64,000 bases of DNA from positions 63,945,917-64,009,916 of the forward strand of contig OY759261.1 of the NCBI GenBank assembly GCA_963662155.1, written 5' to 3'. Both the position numbers and the translations under genes were made by a program. Below the pieces are notes generated by a model. That model was not told the origin of the DNA, searched no databases, and saw only the letters and a program-made list of their open reading frames with translations. The DNA comes from Lamellibrachia columna. Its lineage: Eukaryota > Annelida > Polychaeta > Sabellida > Siboglinidae. Position 1 is the stretch's first letter, and the number at the start of each line of letters is the position of its first letter. Shown one piece after another: positions 57,301 through 64,000 of the stretch.

Positions 57301-59945
57301 GACGCTGAAAGATTAAAAGTACAAAGTCTGAAAGATTAAAAGTACAAAGTCTGATTGCTTTATCGTAAAAATCATATTATATAGTGTAAACTATATCTAT
57401 TCTGACAGCCTAGATATGTTTTAAAGAACCACAATTTTAATTTAATTTGACTGCTTTCCGTTTATGGAAGTCAACCTTACACAAATAACTGTCAACAATT
57501 TCCAGTTTATCGGGGTCAGGCCTTCACGTGATGGACATATCATTTACTCCCGTAGAACGACATTCCCACCAAATACAATGTAAACATGATATTTGGGGCG
57601 AAACATTCAAATGTAACAGATAATGGTCAAGTTATGTTAAATAAAATTCTGGTTAATCAAAATACTTTGCAACATGATTTTCATGTTAAAAACAATCGGG
57701 CATAAGGTGAAACGTTAGTGGAGAAATTATCTCACATATTTTTTTTAGAGAACTGAAACTTTCAGAGATTGTATGGTGTGTCAAAGAAAATGTAGGGAAT
57801 TTTTTTTTCTGAAATTTTCATCGTGTTTTCCATTTCAAATTTCAAATGACATGAGCCCCACTTGGAAACTACTTGTCGTACAACTATAATGTTTTATCAA
57901 TATTTGCTACAATTGTTTTTATTTTATTATCGGAAATGGAGGTGTCGGTCTACATTCATGGCTCATTTTTGTATGGGACACATACTGTGTGAAACTTTTA
58001 ATTGCATTGACCTGTGGAAACCCATGAGTTTCATTGTCCTTCAAGCTGTGACTAACATTTATTTTCAGCCATGCTAATGCAAAGCTGCCTAAATACACTC
58101 AAATTCAGCTCCCTTTTGAGCTGTGAATGGAAAGTAAATAGTGTTGTTTTGGAAAAAAATACATCCAGGTACGACGCTAACTTCGCTAAGTGACACAACT
58201 GTTAATTTTGTGTCGTTCATCAATGTTTTGATATCGTCCCTAATGATGACTGCCTACAAATGAAATCGACTGGAGAGTGACGTGGGTTATGGTGTCGAGT
58301 GAGATCGACTGAAGCATGACCTGGGTTGTGTTGAGTGATATATCGACTGCAGCGTGACGTGGGTTGTGTAAAATGAGATCGACTGAAGCGTGATGTGGGT
58401 TGTGTCGAGCAGGGCTTGGGTCAATTCTTTTTAATCAATTCCAAATCCAATTCCTTTCAGTTCCTTTTAATCAATTCCAATTCCTTTTTCTTTCAATTCC
58501 TTTATTCCAATTCCTGCTGAAATCTTTCAGTTCCAATTCAATTCCAATTCAATTCTTTTTCTGAAATAATTCAATTGGTAGTTTTTTCAATGGTTTTTTC
58601 AACACATTTTAAAAATAGTTACATGAACATTATGACTGCATTTAGTCTATGAATACACAGACACCGTTTTTTCACATTGATGAGTGATTTCACATTTTAT
58701 TACGAACAAGAATACAAGTAAACCCGAATGCACTCCAATTAATTTCCACATAAAATTGTTGAGCACAAATGAAAGTATTTAATACTCTCTCACAAGCATT
58801 AGCTCAAAGGGAAATACATAGACTTCACTTATACACCAAATTGTTCAAGTCCTTTAATCATTTGTCACACTAAGGTGAGAAAATAGACTTCCAGGACTGA
58901 TTTCCATATTTCTAAAACTCAATCTTATTTGCACTGCCTTATTTACACTGGACTTCTAGCACATATCCAGCTACTTAATTGCAATTATTAACAGCCAGCT
59001 TCTATTTTCTGTCTTTTGATCCTGGTTTCTTGCCTCAGCAAGTCAACCCTACTAACTGGGCCTAGCTGCTAAAGCCTGCTATTGTTTCTTTGTTTATGTG
59101 AGCTGATAAGACATGTCTACTCTTTATGAACTGACGAAGGTGGTGTTCCGCCAGATCAAGAAGATGAGAATCAATTCCTTTTCGTTCAATTCCAATTCCT
59201 TTTGCTCAAAATCATTCAATTCCTTTTGCTCAAAATCATTCAATACCAATTCCGGAATTGAATCGAAAGGAATCGAATAATTCCAAATCCTTTTGGAATT
59301 GACCCCAGCCCTGGTGTCAAGTGAGATCGACTGAAGCATGATGTGGTTTGTGTCAAGTGAGATCGACTGAAGAGTAATGTGGGTTGTGTCGAGTGAGATC
59401 AACTGAAGCATAATGTGGGTTGTTGTAGGACATTCCGCAGCAGATGAATGGCTCGGACTGTGGCATGTTCTCATGTAAATACGCCGAGTATACAACACGC
59501 AACGCACCCATTAACTTCACGCAGGTTGGCAATATTTTACATAATTCTATGCAATCTCCACAGTTAGAGCTTTCACAAAAACCATGCATATAAATATTTT
59601 TATAATCCACGCTTAATAGCCAACTAGCAGAAGGTGGCTGGATAGACCGCCTTTTTAGTAGCTTTGTTAAATATAACAATAGCAAATCTTAAGGCTTTCA
59701 GTATAAGCTGTTGCCATACAATATAAACAGAGATCTGAAGAAATAGTCAGTGACTTGCATAATATATTGATAAGCTTGCTAGTGATTAAAATACAGAAGT
59801 ATGTTAGGACTTATCTGAAAGTTGGGGGCATGACTTATATAGGTGTGGCTGCAATTACAGTATTTACGGTAAATTCTTTCAGGAACACATGCCATACTTC
59901 CGTCGACGGATGGTTTACGAGATCCTCACAAAGAAGTTGATGTGA
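36203..59945 (+). CDS. SENP1: SENP1/SENP2-like SUMO protease (17 exons)
   Basis: Seventeen exons join with fully consistent phases into 1980 nt, or 659 residues plus TGA, close to human SENP1 (about 644). The C-terminal domain (about residues 434-659) is a ULP1/C48 cysteine protease that matures SUMO precursors and deconjugates SUMO from targets, mostly in the nucleus. The His is in LGMHWCLA (H550, 56184-56186), the Asp in YFDSMGG (D567, 56808-56810), the oxyanion Gln is Q612 and the Cys is in NGSDCGMF (C618, 59459-59461). The N-terminal 430 residues are low-complexity and basic/Ser-rich, with an [11 protein letters not shown] motif, a WIEDL-type helix and an acidic run before the protease, as in vertebrate SENP1/2. 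The start ATG at 36203 has a good context (AACATGG); an in-frame ATG at 36179 would add 8 residues. A 5' exon upstream is possible. SENP1 and SENP2 are not distinguished with certainty. Confidence 0.88.
36865..37215 (-). mobile_element. LINE C-terminal fragment (intron of SENP)
   Basis: The minus strand gives [20 protein letters not shown], then a Glu/Arg-rich stretch. The block TGTCCA(G/A)TG(C/A)TTGATGTTGTCA recurs at 54510-54620. Decayed. Confidence 0.45.
37427..37564 (+). CDS. SENP1: SENP exon 2
   Basis: This is 138 nt, phase 1 to 1, between GTTGTAG| and ACAG|GTGGGA. It contains a 30-nt tandem duplication giving two copies of AAPKSSY. The region looks disordered and Ser-rich. Confidence 0.7.
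38027..38093 (+). CDS. SENP1: SENP exon 3
   Basis: This is 67 nt, phase 1 to 2, between AACAG| and TGCAG|GTATGT. It encodes [19 protein letters not shown]. Its last 17 nt plus the donor are the template of the 3-kb minisatellite that begins at its boundary. Confidence 0.7.
38094..41125 (+). repeat. 26/27-bp giant minisatellite (about 115 copies)
   Basis: Units read GTATGTCAGGGAGGAAGTGG plus ATACAG, with a second type carrying TATATTTATAGTCAGGGAGG. The array starts at the donor of SENP exon 3, and the exon end GGAGGTAGTGGATGCAG is the first half-unit. Nearly every 26-bp unit rebuilds a CAG|GTATGT donor-like site. The open frames in it are artefacts. Confidence 0.97.
41126..41791. other. Intron, mostly AT-rich
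   Basis: Contains three degenerate copies of TCTAGAATTGCTAA(A/G)TAAACAAATAA at 41440-41640. No coding similarity. Confidence 0.6.
41792..41909 (+). CDS. SENP1: SENP exon 4
   Basis: This is 118 nt, phase 2 to 0, between TTGCAG| and GAG|GTGAGA. It encodes a basic stretch ([19 protein letters not shown], then HVKLAAKE), plausibly nuclear-targeting. Confidence 0.75.
42389..42555 (+). CDS. SENP1: SENP exon 5
   Basis: This is 167 nt, phase 0 to 2, between CTCCAG| and ACATT|GTAAG. It contains [14 protein letters not shown], which matches the EEREIYRQLLQ-type motif of SENP1 and SENP2. Confidence 0.8.
43085..47035. repeat. 48-bp giant minisatellite (about 80 copies)
   Basis: The unit contains ACATTTGGGTGGTCAAGATG, TTAGACTAGATACAGTTTAC and ACAATGTA. 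Variants replace the first part with TTGTATAAATTTGTATC. Higher-order blocks recur at a distance of about 1748 bp (44461-44830 vs 46209-46578), each carrying a SENP exon 6 fragment. Confidence 0.97.
47136..47401 (+). CDS. SENP1: SENP exon 6
   Basis: This is 266 nt, phase 2 to 1, between TTCACAG| and ATCG|GTGAG. It is Lys/Arg/Pro/Ser-rich, with [13 protein letters not shown] 24-nt piece (47328-47351) reappears twice inside the upstream 48-bp array. Confidence 0.8.
47402..48180. other. SENP intron
   Basis: No repeat or coding similarity recognised. Confidence 0.4.
48181..48262 (+). CDS. SENP1: SENP exon 7
   Basis: This is 82 nt, phase 1 to 2, between CCCTCAG| and CAAA|GTAAG. It encodes [20 protein letters not shown], an acidic segment containing a hydrophobic VEIIEV core next to acidic residues. 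That resembles a SUMO-interacting motif, though this is inference. Confidence 0.8.
48263..49563. other. SENP intron
   Basis: A 110-codon frame at 48753-49085 shows no similarity or splice logic. Otherwise unremarkable AT-rich sequence. Confidence 0.4.
49564..49638 (+). CDS. SENP1: SENP exon 8
   Basis: This is 75 nt, phase 2 to 2. It encodes [20 protein letters not shown], matching the vertebrate SENP1 segment that ends in WIKEL. Confidence 0.8.
50195..50320 (-). mobile_element. CR1-like LINE 3' tail fragment
   Basis: Antisense tail with ATTTAACAAGATTTGCAATC and AACCCGCCCTCCTGAGATAT. Confidence 0.7.
50700..50784 (+). CDS. SENP1: SENP exon 9
   Basis: This is 85 nt, phase 2 to 0, between TCGTCAG| and AAG|GTGAG. 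It encodes [20 protein letters not shown], a predicted helix before the protease domain, like the SENP1 helix RERLRQIEEQ. Confidence 0.8.
50870..51100 (-). mobile_element. CR1-like LINE 3' tail split by a 95-bp insertion
   Basis: The tail is interrupted at about 50941-51035, after GCCATTGGCTT and before CTTATCGAGAGTCC, by G/C-richer sequence (CTCCACTCTGGGGGCGGGTG). Confidence 0.6.
51158..53603 (-). mobile_element. Penelope-like element with GIY-YIG endonuclease and inverted termini
   Basis: The minus strand carries, in order, an N-terminal region with [10 protein letters not shown] (53429-52914); [16 protein letters not shown] (52910-52686); [15 protein letters not shown]; an RT core with [15 protein letters not shown]; and at 51716-51468 a GIY-YIG domain ([20 protein letters not shown]). 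Stops and frameshifts separate these parts, so it is inactive. About 150-bp inverted repeats (51158-51310 and 53455-53603) flank it. Confidence 0.88.
53612..53912 (-). mobile_element. Second Penelope-like C-terminal fragment
   Basis: The minus strand gives pieces like [16 protein letters not shown] and DEGRY, parallel to [20 protein letters not shown] of the adjoining element. A different, older family. Confidence 0.6.
53913..54150 (-). mobile_element. CR1-like LINE C-terminal fragment
   Basis: Antisense of the CR1 ORF2 end, with GAGAATGAGTACTTTCTCAT and CTTCTTTAAGTTTGAAGAAC. Confidence 0.65.
54390..54422 (+). CDS. SENP1: SENP micro-exon 10
   Basis: A 33-nt exon in phase 0 encodes [11 protein letters not shown] between CTGACAG| and CGG|GTAAG. 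It is supported mainly by phase and by continuation of the helical region. It follows a 3.6-kb intron holding a Penelope-like element. Confidence 0.65.
54891..55002 (+). CDS. SENP1: SENP exon 11 (acidic)
   Basis: This is 112 nt, phase 0 to 1. After [20 protein letters not shown] comes a run of Glu and Ser. An acidic stretch just before the protease domain is typical for SENP1/2. Confidence 0.8.
55003..55680. other. SENP intron
   Basis: AT-rich, no repeat or coding similarity recognised. Confidence 0.4.
55681..55823 (+). CDS. SENP1: SENP exon 12 (protease domain start)
   Basis: This is 143 nt, phase 1 to 0. It encodes [29 protein letters not shown] and LNWLNDE, the conserved entry of the ULP1 domain that binds the SUMO tail. 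Confidence 0.9.
55980..56198 (+). CDS. SENP1: SENP exon 13 (catalytic His)
   Basis: This is 219 nt, phase 0 to 0. It encodes [44 protein letters not shown] and LGMHWCLA. The catalytic His codon is 56184-56186. Confidence 0.92.
56280..56545 (-). mobile_element. tRNA-derived SINE
   Basis: Minus-strand head with GCGGTGGTCGTGTGTTTAGA (A-box region) and AAGTTCGAATCCACC (B box). The body shares GGCTTTTAGTGT and GACACAGG with the SINE at 7228-7506. Confidence 0.6.
56772..56851 (+). CDS. SENP1: SENP exon 14 (catalytic Asp)
   Basis: This is 80 nt, phase 0 to 2. It encodes [20 protein letters not shown], with the catalytic Asp codon at 56808-56810. The His-to-Asp spacing of 17 equals that of human SENP1. 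A partial copy of this exon follows its donor. Confidence 0.9.
56866..56930 (+). repeat. Partial tandem copy of SENP exon 14
   Basis: Just after the exon 14 donor, ATCAGATACTACGACTCCAT plus GGGAGGCAAAAACAACGCTTG repeats the exon's own 3' half with a few changes. The copy lacks a donor. Confidence 0.9.
57204..57282 (+). CDS. SENP1: SENP exon 15
   Basis: This is 79 nt, phase 2 to 0. It encodes [20 protein letters not shown], the segment linking the Asp and Cys parts of the ULP1 fold. Confidence 0.9.
57305..57352. repeat. 22-bp duplication near a donor
   Basis: GAAAGATTAAAAGTACAAAG twice in tandem, about 25 nt after the donor of SENP exon 15. Confidence 0.85.
57353..58250. other. SENP intron
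   Basis: No recognised repeat. A 71-codon frame at 57862 is not supported. Confidence 0.4.
58255..59428. repeat. About 39-bp minisatellite split by a transposon, abutting an acceptor
   Basis: Units with GAGATCGACTGAAGCATGAT and GTGGGTTGTGTCGAGT occur at 58255-58409 and again at 59314-59428. The last unit provides the GGGTTGTTGTAG acceptor of SENP exon 16. Confidence 0.85.
58410..59313. mobile_element. Non-autonomous hAT element (904 bp)
   Basis: TIRs CAGGGCTTGGGTCAATTC and CAGGGCTGGGGTCAATTCC (reverse complement of the right end). The 8-bp target duplication is GTGTCGAG (58402-58409) / GTGTCAAG (59314-59321). Subterminal AATTCCAATTCCTTTT repeats lie on both ends. Eight-base duplications and CAGGG ends are hAT features. 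No intact transposase. Confidence 0.85.
59429..59524 (+). CDS. SENP1: SENP exon 16 (catalytic Cys)
   Basis: This is 96 nt, phase 0 to 0. It encodes [20 protein letters not shown], with the oxyanion-hole Gln and the nucleophile Cys (59459-59461). The donor is CAG|GTTGGC, weaker than the others. Confidence 0.92.
59883..59945 (+). CDS. SENP1: SENP exon 17 (C-terminus, stop)
   Basis: After TTTCAG| the exon encodes [20 protein letters not shown] and TGA. This matches the canonical SENP1/2 C-terminus (HMPYFRKRMVWEIL). Confidence 0.92.
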   Translation, partial: EHMPYFRRRMVYEILTKKLM

Positions 59946-60960
59946 CCTTTGACACGGGTTGCTGGTCACCGTGGATACTAGTCAACAGAATGACCTGGTT
60001 TGTCCGCTATTATTACGTCGGTGATATTCACTGGCTGCGGACACAAAATCAGATGGTGCATTCTGGTGATGGCATACATGAAGTGGGCACCATAGGGAAT
60101 CATGGCAGCATGCATGGAGTGAATACCATAGTTATTTTTAGACAAATACAACAGAGCGTACCTTACTTATCGAGGAGATATTGATGGCAGCATACATGGA
60201 GTCAAATGTGTTAGATGGCAGAATGTGTTAGTTAGTTAGTGAAAGTTGTATAATATGTTATGCCCGAATGTTCTGTTTCTGTGTGTGTTTGGAGTAGACG
60301 GAATGACACAGGCAGCCAGGGATTAATTATTGTGTTTTAGGGAAGATTACTTTCTGAATTTTGGTTTGTGTGGACTTAATCGAAGGTTGAGATGAGGAAT
60401 AGGAGCTAGTTTCACAAAGCGTTCGTACTGTAAGAACCTTCGTACAAAGGTTCTCAATTCATGAAATCTCATAATTTTTGCTACGTACAATTGCTGTGTC
60501 TTGAGTCCCTGTCAGTGTCCACATTTTCTAAAACCAGAGACTGTATATAGTAGTTTGTTAACAGACACATTTTTCCAGTCTGTTGCATCTGGAAATGTGA
60601 CCTTATCTACAATAATTGATGATATTTTCATTATGAATGATTGCAAGAATTACACCACCATAAAATTAGTTTGTAAATGGAGAAAACAGTTTGTGACTTT
60701 TGGGCAGTTTGTACGTTTATGTTATAATGAAGAAAACGAAGCAGATGTGTTTAAACAAGAGGTTTTTCCAACCTTGTGTGTTAAACAGGCAACTTTAAAG
60801 TATACACAAACTGTGAAGCAAGCAGCAGGCTGTAGGATTGTAGATAAGAGCCTGTATTGCATTATTCATTATAACGTGTACATTTGTTTTTTGTAGAATT
60901 ATATGTCAGAGTTTTGTTCAAAGTTGTAATATGTAATAAATAGGCATTTGATATTTAAGT
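59946..60960 (+). other. Likely SENP 3' UTR
   Basis: No coding similarity was recognised. A 131-codon open frame starting without ATG (60501-60896) is present but resembles nothing I know. Confidence 0.4.
60935..60940 (+). promoter_or_regulatory. Poly(A) signal AATAAA (SENP)
   Basis: AATAAA lies about 990 nt after the SENP stop, with a second one at about 61016-61021 and T-rich sequence nearby. Either could be the 3' end. Confidence 0.4.
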
Positions 60961-61319
60961 CTTTTCAACAATTGAAATTGTTTTCTTGGAACACTGTACA
61001 AAAGTATAGTTTCAGTAATAAAATGAATTGGTTATATTATTGTTTCTCTGTCAGGTTGAACTAGTTGCAGCCAGGTTAGTAAATATTAGTCAGTTAGCTA
61101 GACATTAGTTTGTACCCTACCTGTGTTGCAGGTTAAACTATTGAATCCACTCGTACATTGACACGTAAACTCGTTCCGTCATTCATGCATGGATTGCTGG
61201 CACATTCCTCATTATCTATCCTGACAGACATAAAACATTTCTTATAGTGATTCTTATAAGAAACTGGTCCAGTGTTATTAAAAAAAGAACAAAGTCCTTA
61301 ATTATAGTTATATAGTGAA

Positions 61320-62065
61320 CTAGGTAGAACCACAAAAAAAAGGACTTAGGAGTAACATTCAGTACAAACAAAGTTTACATGATCTAGCGATATTGGTTAA
61401 ATGGTAAAAAAAATGGCAATTGTTATTACATTAATGTAAATGGATATACATAGGACATGGAAACATGGATGAAGAATATAAAATGGGGATGCTGTACTAG
61501 GCCACAAAAAAAGGACCTAGGAGTAACATTAGTGCCGATAGTTTCAGAGCTGCTTCAAAAGGTAATCAAATTCAAGCGCTAATTAGGAGAACTATCACAT
61601 ACAAGAAGAAACAGCTAATTGTAGCCCTGTACAAAGCAATATTTTGGGCGAATTTGGAATATTGTATACAAGACTATATCATAAGAAGGACATAGACAAG
61701 CTAGAAAGAAAACAAAAAGCAACTATAATTAATTGAGACGTTAGTTATGAAAGCTGCTTACTAGAATGTGGTTTGACAAAGTACTGGAGACTAAGAGATG
61801 ACCAAACTGGATGTTTTTCAAAATATTTAATGGTTATGAAGGTAGTGATAGGAACATGTTCTTCAAACTTAAGGAAGGCAGTAGAACTAATGGACAAAGC
61901 AGCATTAGTTAAGGAACAATGTAGGTTGGACAAGAGAAAGTACTCATTCTCACTGAGGGTGATAAATGAATAGAACAAACTGTCCAATGATTGTGTTGAT
62001 GCTAGTAGTGTGAATAAGTATAAGAATAAAATTGACAGATATCTGATAAGGGTGGGCTATATATG
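61320..62065 (+). mobile_element. CR1-like LINE C-terminal fragment
   Basis: Encodes KEGSRTNGQ and, in shifted frames, [20 protein letters not shown]; ends at GATATCTGATAAGGGTGGGC. The 27-bp block AAAAAAAGGACTTAGGAGTA occurs twice (61335 and 61505). Confidence 0.65.
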
Positions 62066-63330
62066 TATGTTAACAAGGTTAAGTACCAGAAGAGTGGCAG
62101 ACAATGCTAACTGTTCCAATGGAAGGGAGATGTGCAAGACCCTGGAAAATACAGAGGCATCACACTTCTAAGTCACATCATCAAGCTGAGAATGAGGTTC
62201 CTGGATGGGAGGATCCGAAAGAAAGTAGAGCAAGAATTAGGTGAAGGACAGCAGGGATTCAGAAAGGGCAGAGGGACGACTGATGGGATGTTTGCATTAA
62301 GGCAGCTTGTAGAGAAGATGTTGGAGATGCAAGGAAGAATGACAGTGGGATTTGTGGAGCTGGAGAAGGCTTATGATACAGTCACAAGAGAGATGGTGAC
62401 GGCAACAGTGAGATGGATGGGAGTGCCAGAAGCAGAAGCCAGGATGGTGGAAGCAATGTATGAGAGAACAAAAAGAAGAGTTATGGTTGTATTTGGATTT
62501 TCGGAAGAGTTTTCAGTTAACATCGGTTAAAGGCAAGGAAGTGAGTTTAGCCCTTTACTGTTTATCATGGTGATGACACTAATCAGCAGGAAGATCAGCA
62601 CGAAGGATGTTGTCAGGAAGGTGATGTATTCAGACGATCTGGCCATGATAGCAGACAGCAAACAAGAACTACAGGAAGTGTTGGAAGAATGGAAGGGATG
62701 TTCAAGAAGCATGGACTGAGAATGAGCCGGGAAAAGACAGAAGTGATGTGGGTTGGACACCAGAGAGGACGTGAACATTAGTTTGGATGGTAAGGAGATC
62801 AACCAAGTGTATGGCTTTGTGTACCTTGGAGGAATGGTTTATGAGGGTGGGCATTCAGAGGTAGAAGTGCGATGTCGGATACAACAGGGGGCGAATGCTT
62901 GGGGAAAGATAGAGGGAGTCATGTTGGACAGAAAATTTTTGAATAAGCTGAAAAGGAAAGTCCTGAGAGCTTGTGTTACACCAGCATGCCTGTATGGTCT
63001 GGCGACAGTAGCGTTGACAGAACAACAACAGCAGCTGCAAATTTGTGAGAACCACTGGGTTCGTCGAATAACAAGAACAAAGAGGGTTGAAAAAAGAAGG
63101 ATGAACGACCTGAGGAAAGAAGATGGGATGCAACAGGACAGTTGAACAGGAAGTTTGGTGAGAAGCAAGGTGAGATGGGCAGGCCACATGGTAGGGATAG
63201 ATGCAGACAAACTAGCAAAGAGAGCAGAGGTGGAAAAACATCAAGGACACAAGAAAAGGCAAAGCCAATAGCTAAGATGGTAGGATTGTGTGAGGAGGGA
63301 TATGAGAAGATCGTGCGAGGATGAAAGGTG
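62066..63330 (+). mobile_element. RTE-like LINE fragment
   Basis: Encodes KYRGITLLSHIIK, GQQGFRKGRGTTDGMFALRQ, VELEKAYDTVTREM (motif A), KVMYSDDLAMIADSKQELQE (motif C, YSDD instead of YADD) and, after a frameshift, FVYLGGMVYEGG and CVTPACLYGLATVALTEQQQ. 5'-truncated and broken by a stop at about 62530 and frameshifts. Confidence 0.85.
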
Positions 63331-64000
63331 GAGAGGGGCGGCCGATAGAAAAAAGATTGGAAAGAAACAACCAAAAGAGTGGCTCGACAATATTTTACCT
63401 GACCCTAACTCATGTACAGCAGGGAACAAAGAGGAAAAGCACTGTTGGTTTGGTAAAAAAAAAGTTATGTTTAATAAATCCAAGAATGTGATCAACATTT
63501 TCATAAACAATATATAAATTGCTTATGAGAAAAAACATTTCAATACAAAGTTTGCAAAATGTTAGCTCCCCTCTACAGACATGGTGTTGTGTGCCTATGG
63601 TGCACCATTTAGACACAGGTGCTTATGACAGTGACAGGATTCTCCTCAGAGACTTTTTCTCCTGACACACCTATCTCACTAACTGACCTATCTCACGCGT
63701 GACGAGGCCGCCATTATTGCTGACCATTAGGGTTTATGTTACTTTCAATATAAATTAATTGATGTGGTTTTCGTTAAATTGACTGTGAAAATTCTAATTG
63801 GTTTTGAACGTAAATCAAGTTACTAATTCACGTTCGGCCTGCCATGATTTGTTATATGCGTACAATAATTATGGTATACTGTATATTATTCAGTGTTATG
63901 TAGTTTCTTGGAATACTCATTAAGAACTGCGACTGATGACAGAGAAGGACTAACCCTAACCAGACGCAGAAGCTCCAGACATCTTGTCTCGCATCTCTCT
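63331..64000. other. Unrecognised intergenic sequence
   Basis: AT-rich with no recognised gene or repeat up to the window end. Confidence 0.4.

Noticed and set aside
60501..60896. 131-codon frame after SENP
   Set aside because: No ATG at the start, no recognisable motif, and it lies in the likely 3' UTR.

Overview
This is a eukaryotic, almost certainly metazoan, genomic window. It is AT-rich, with canonical spliceosomal introns of 0.07 to 6.8 kb, long (TA)n microsatellites, many minisatellites, and remnants of CR1-like, RTE-like and Penelope-like retroelements, an LTR element, hAT and other TIR DNA transposons, and tRNA-derived SINEs. The mix fits a non-vertebrate animal, perhaps a marine spiralian, but I cannot name the species. 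There are no bacterial operons, CRISPR arrays or intact tRNA/rRNA genes.

Two host genes can be assembled exon by exon, both on the + strand. (1) 2584-22152: seven exons encode the C-terminal tail of a kinesin-3 of the KIF28/KLP-6 type, ending in a C2-like domain. Two further exons, in compatible splice phase, encode a complete PARP (ADP-ribosyltransferase) catalytic domain with an H-Y-E triad and a stop codon. Nothing recognisable as a gene end, a new start or a CpG-type promoter lies between them, only an old RTE-like LINE in antisense. The simplest reading is a kinesin-PARP fusion protein; the motor end lies upstream of the window. A poly(A) signal follows at 23026. (2) 36203-59945: seventeen exons with fully consistent phases encode a 659-residue SENP1/SENP2-type SUMO protease with its His-Asp-Cys triad intact.

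Layout: 1-2583 is upstream intron or flank with (TA)n. 2584-11049 holds the kinesin tail exons, with MITE, SINE, minisatellite and Penelope fragments in the introns. 11050-14492 is an intron with an antisense RTE-like LINE and a 43-bp minisatellite. 14493-22152 is the PARP module, whose 6.8-kb intron is filled with antisense CR1, an RTE fragment and a CR1 tail. 22153-23050 is the 3' UTR with a 23-bp minisatellite. 23.1-36.2 kb is an intergenic transposon graveyard: two + strand CR1 elements, one split by a 1451-bp TG...CA element with a TATA target duplication (probable solo LTR), an RTE 3' end and a TIR element. 36.2-59.9 kb is SENP, with two giant minisatellite arrays (about 3.0 and 3.9 kb), a Penelope-like element with inverted terminal repeats, and a non-autonomous hAT in its introns. 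60-64 kb is the 3' UTR followed by CR1 and RTE-like LINEs.

The two most interesting signals are the predicted kinesin-PARP chimera and a recurring pattern in which tandem repeats start exactly at, and partly consist of, exon 3' ends plus their splice donors (4630, 10041, 38094, 56852). In addition, two copies of a SENP exon fragment are embedded in the neighbouring 48-bp array. Apart from the ORF list supplied, everything here was read by eye; no alignment or search was run.
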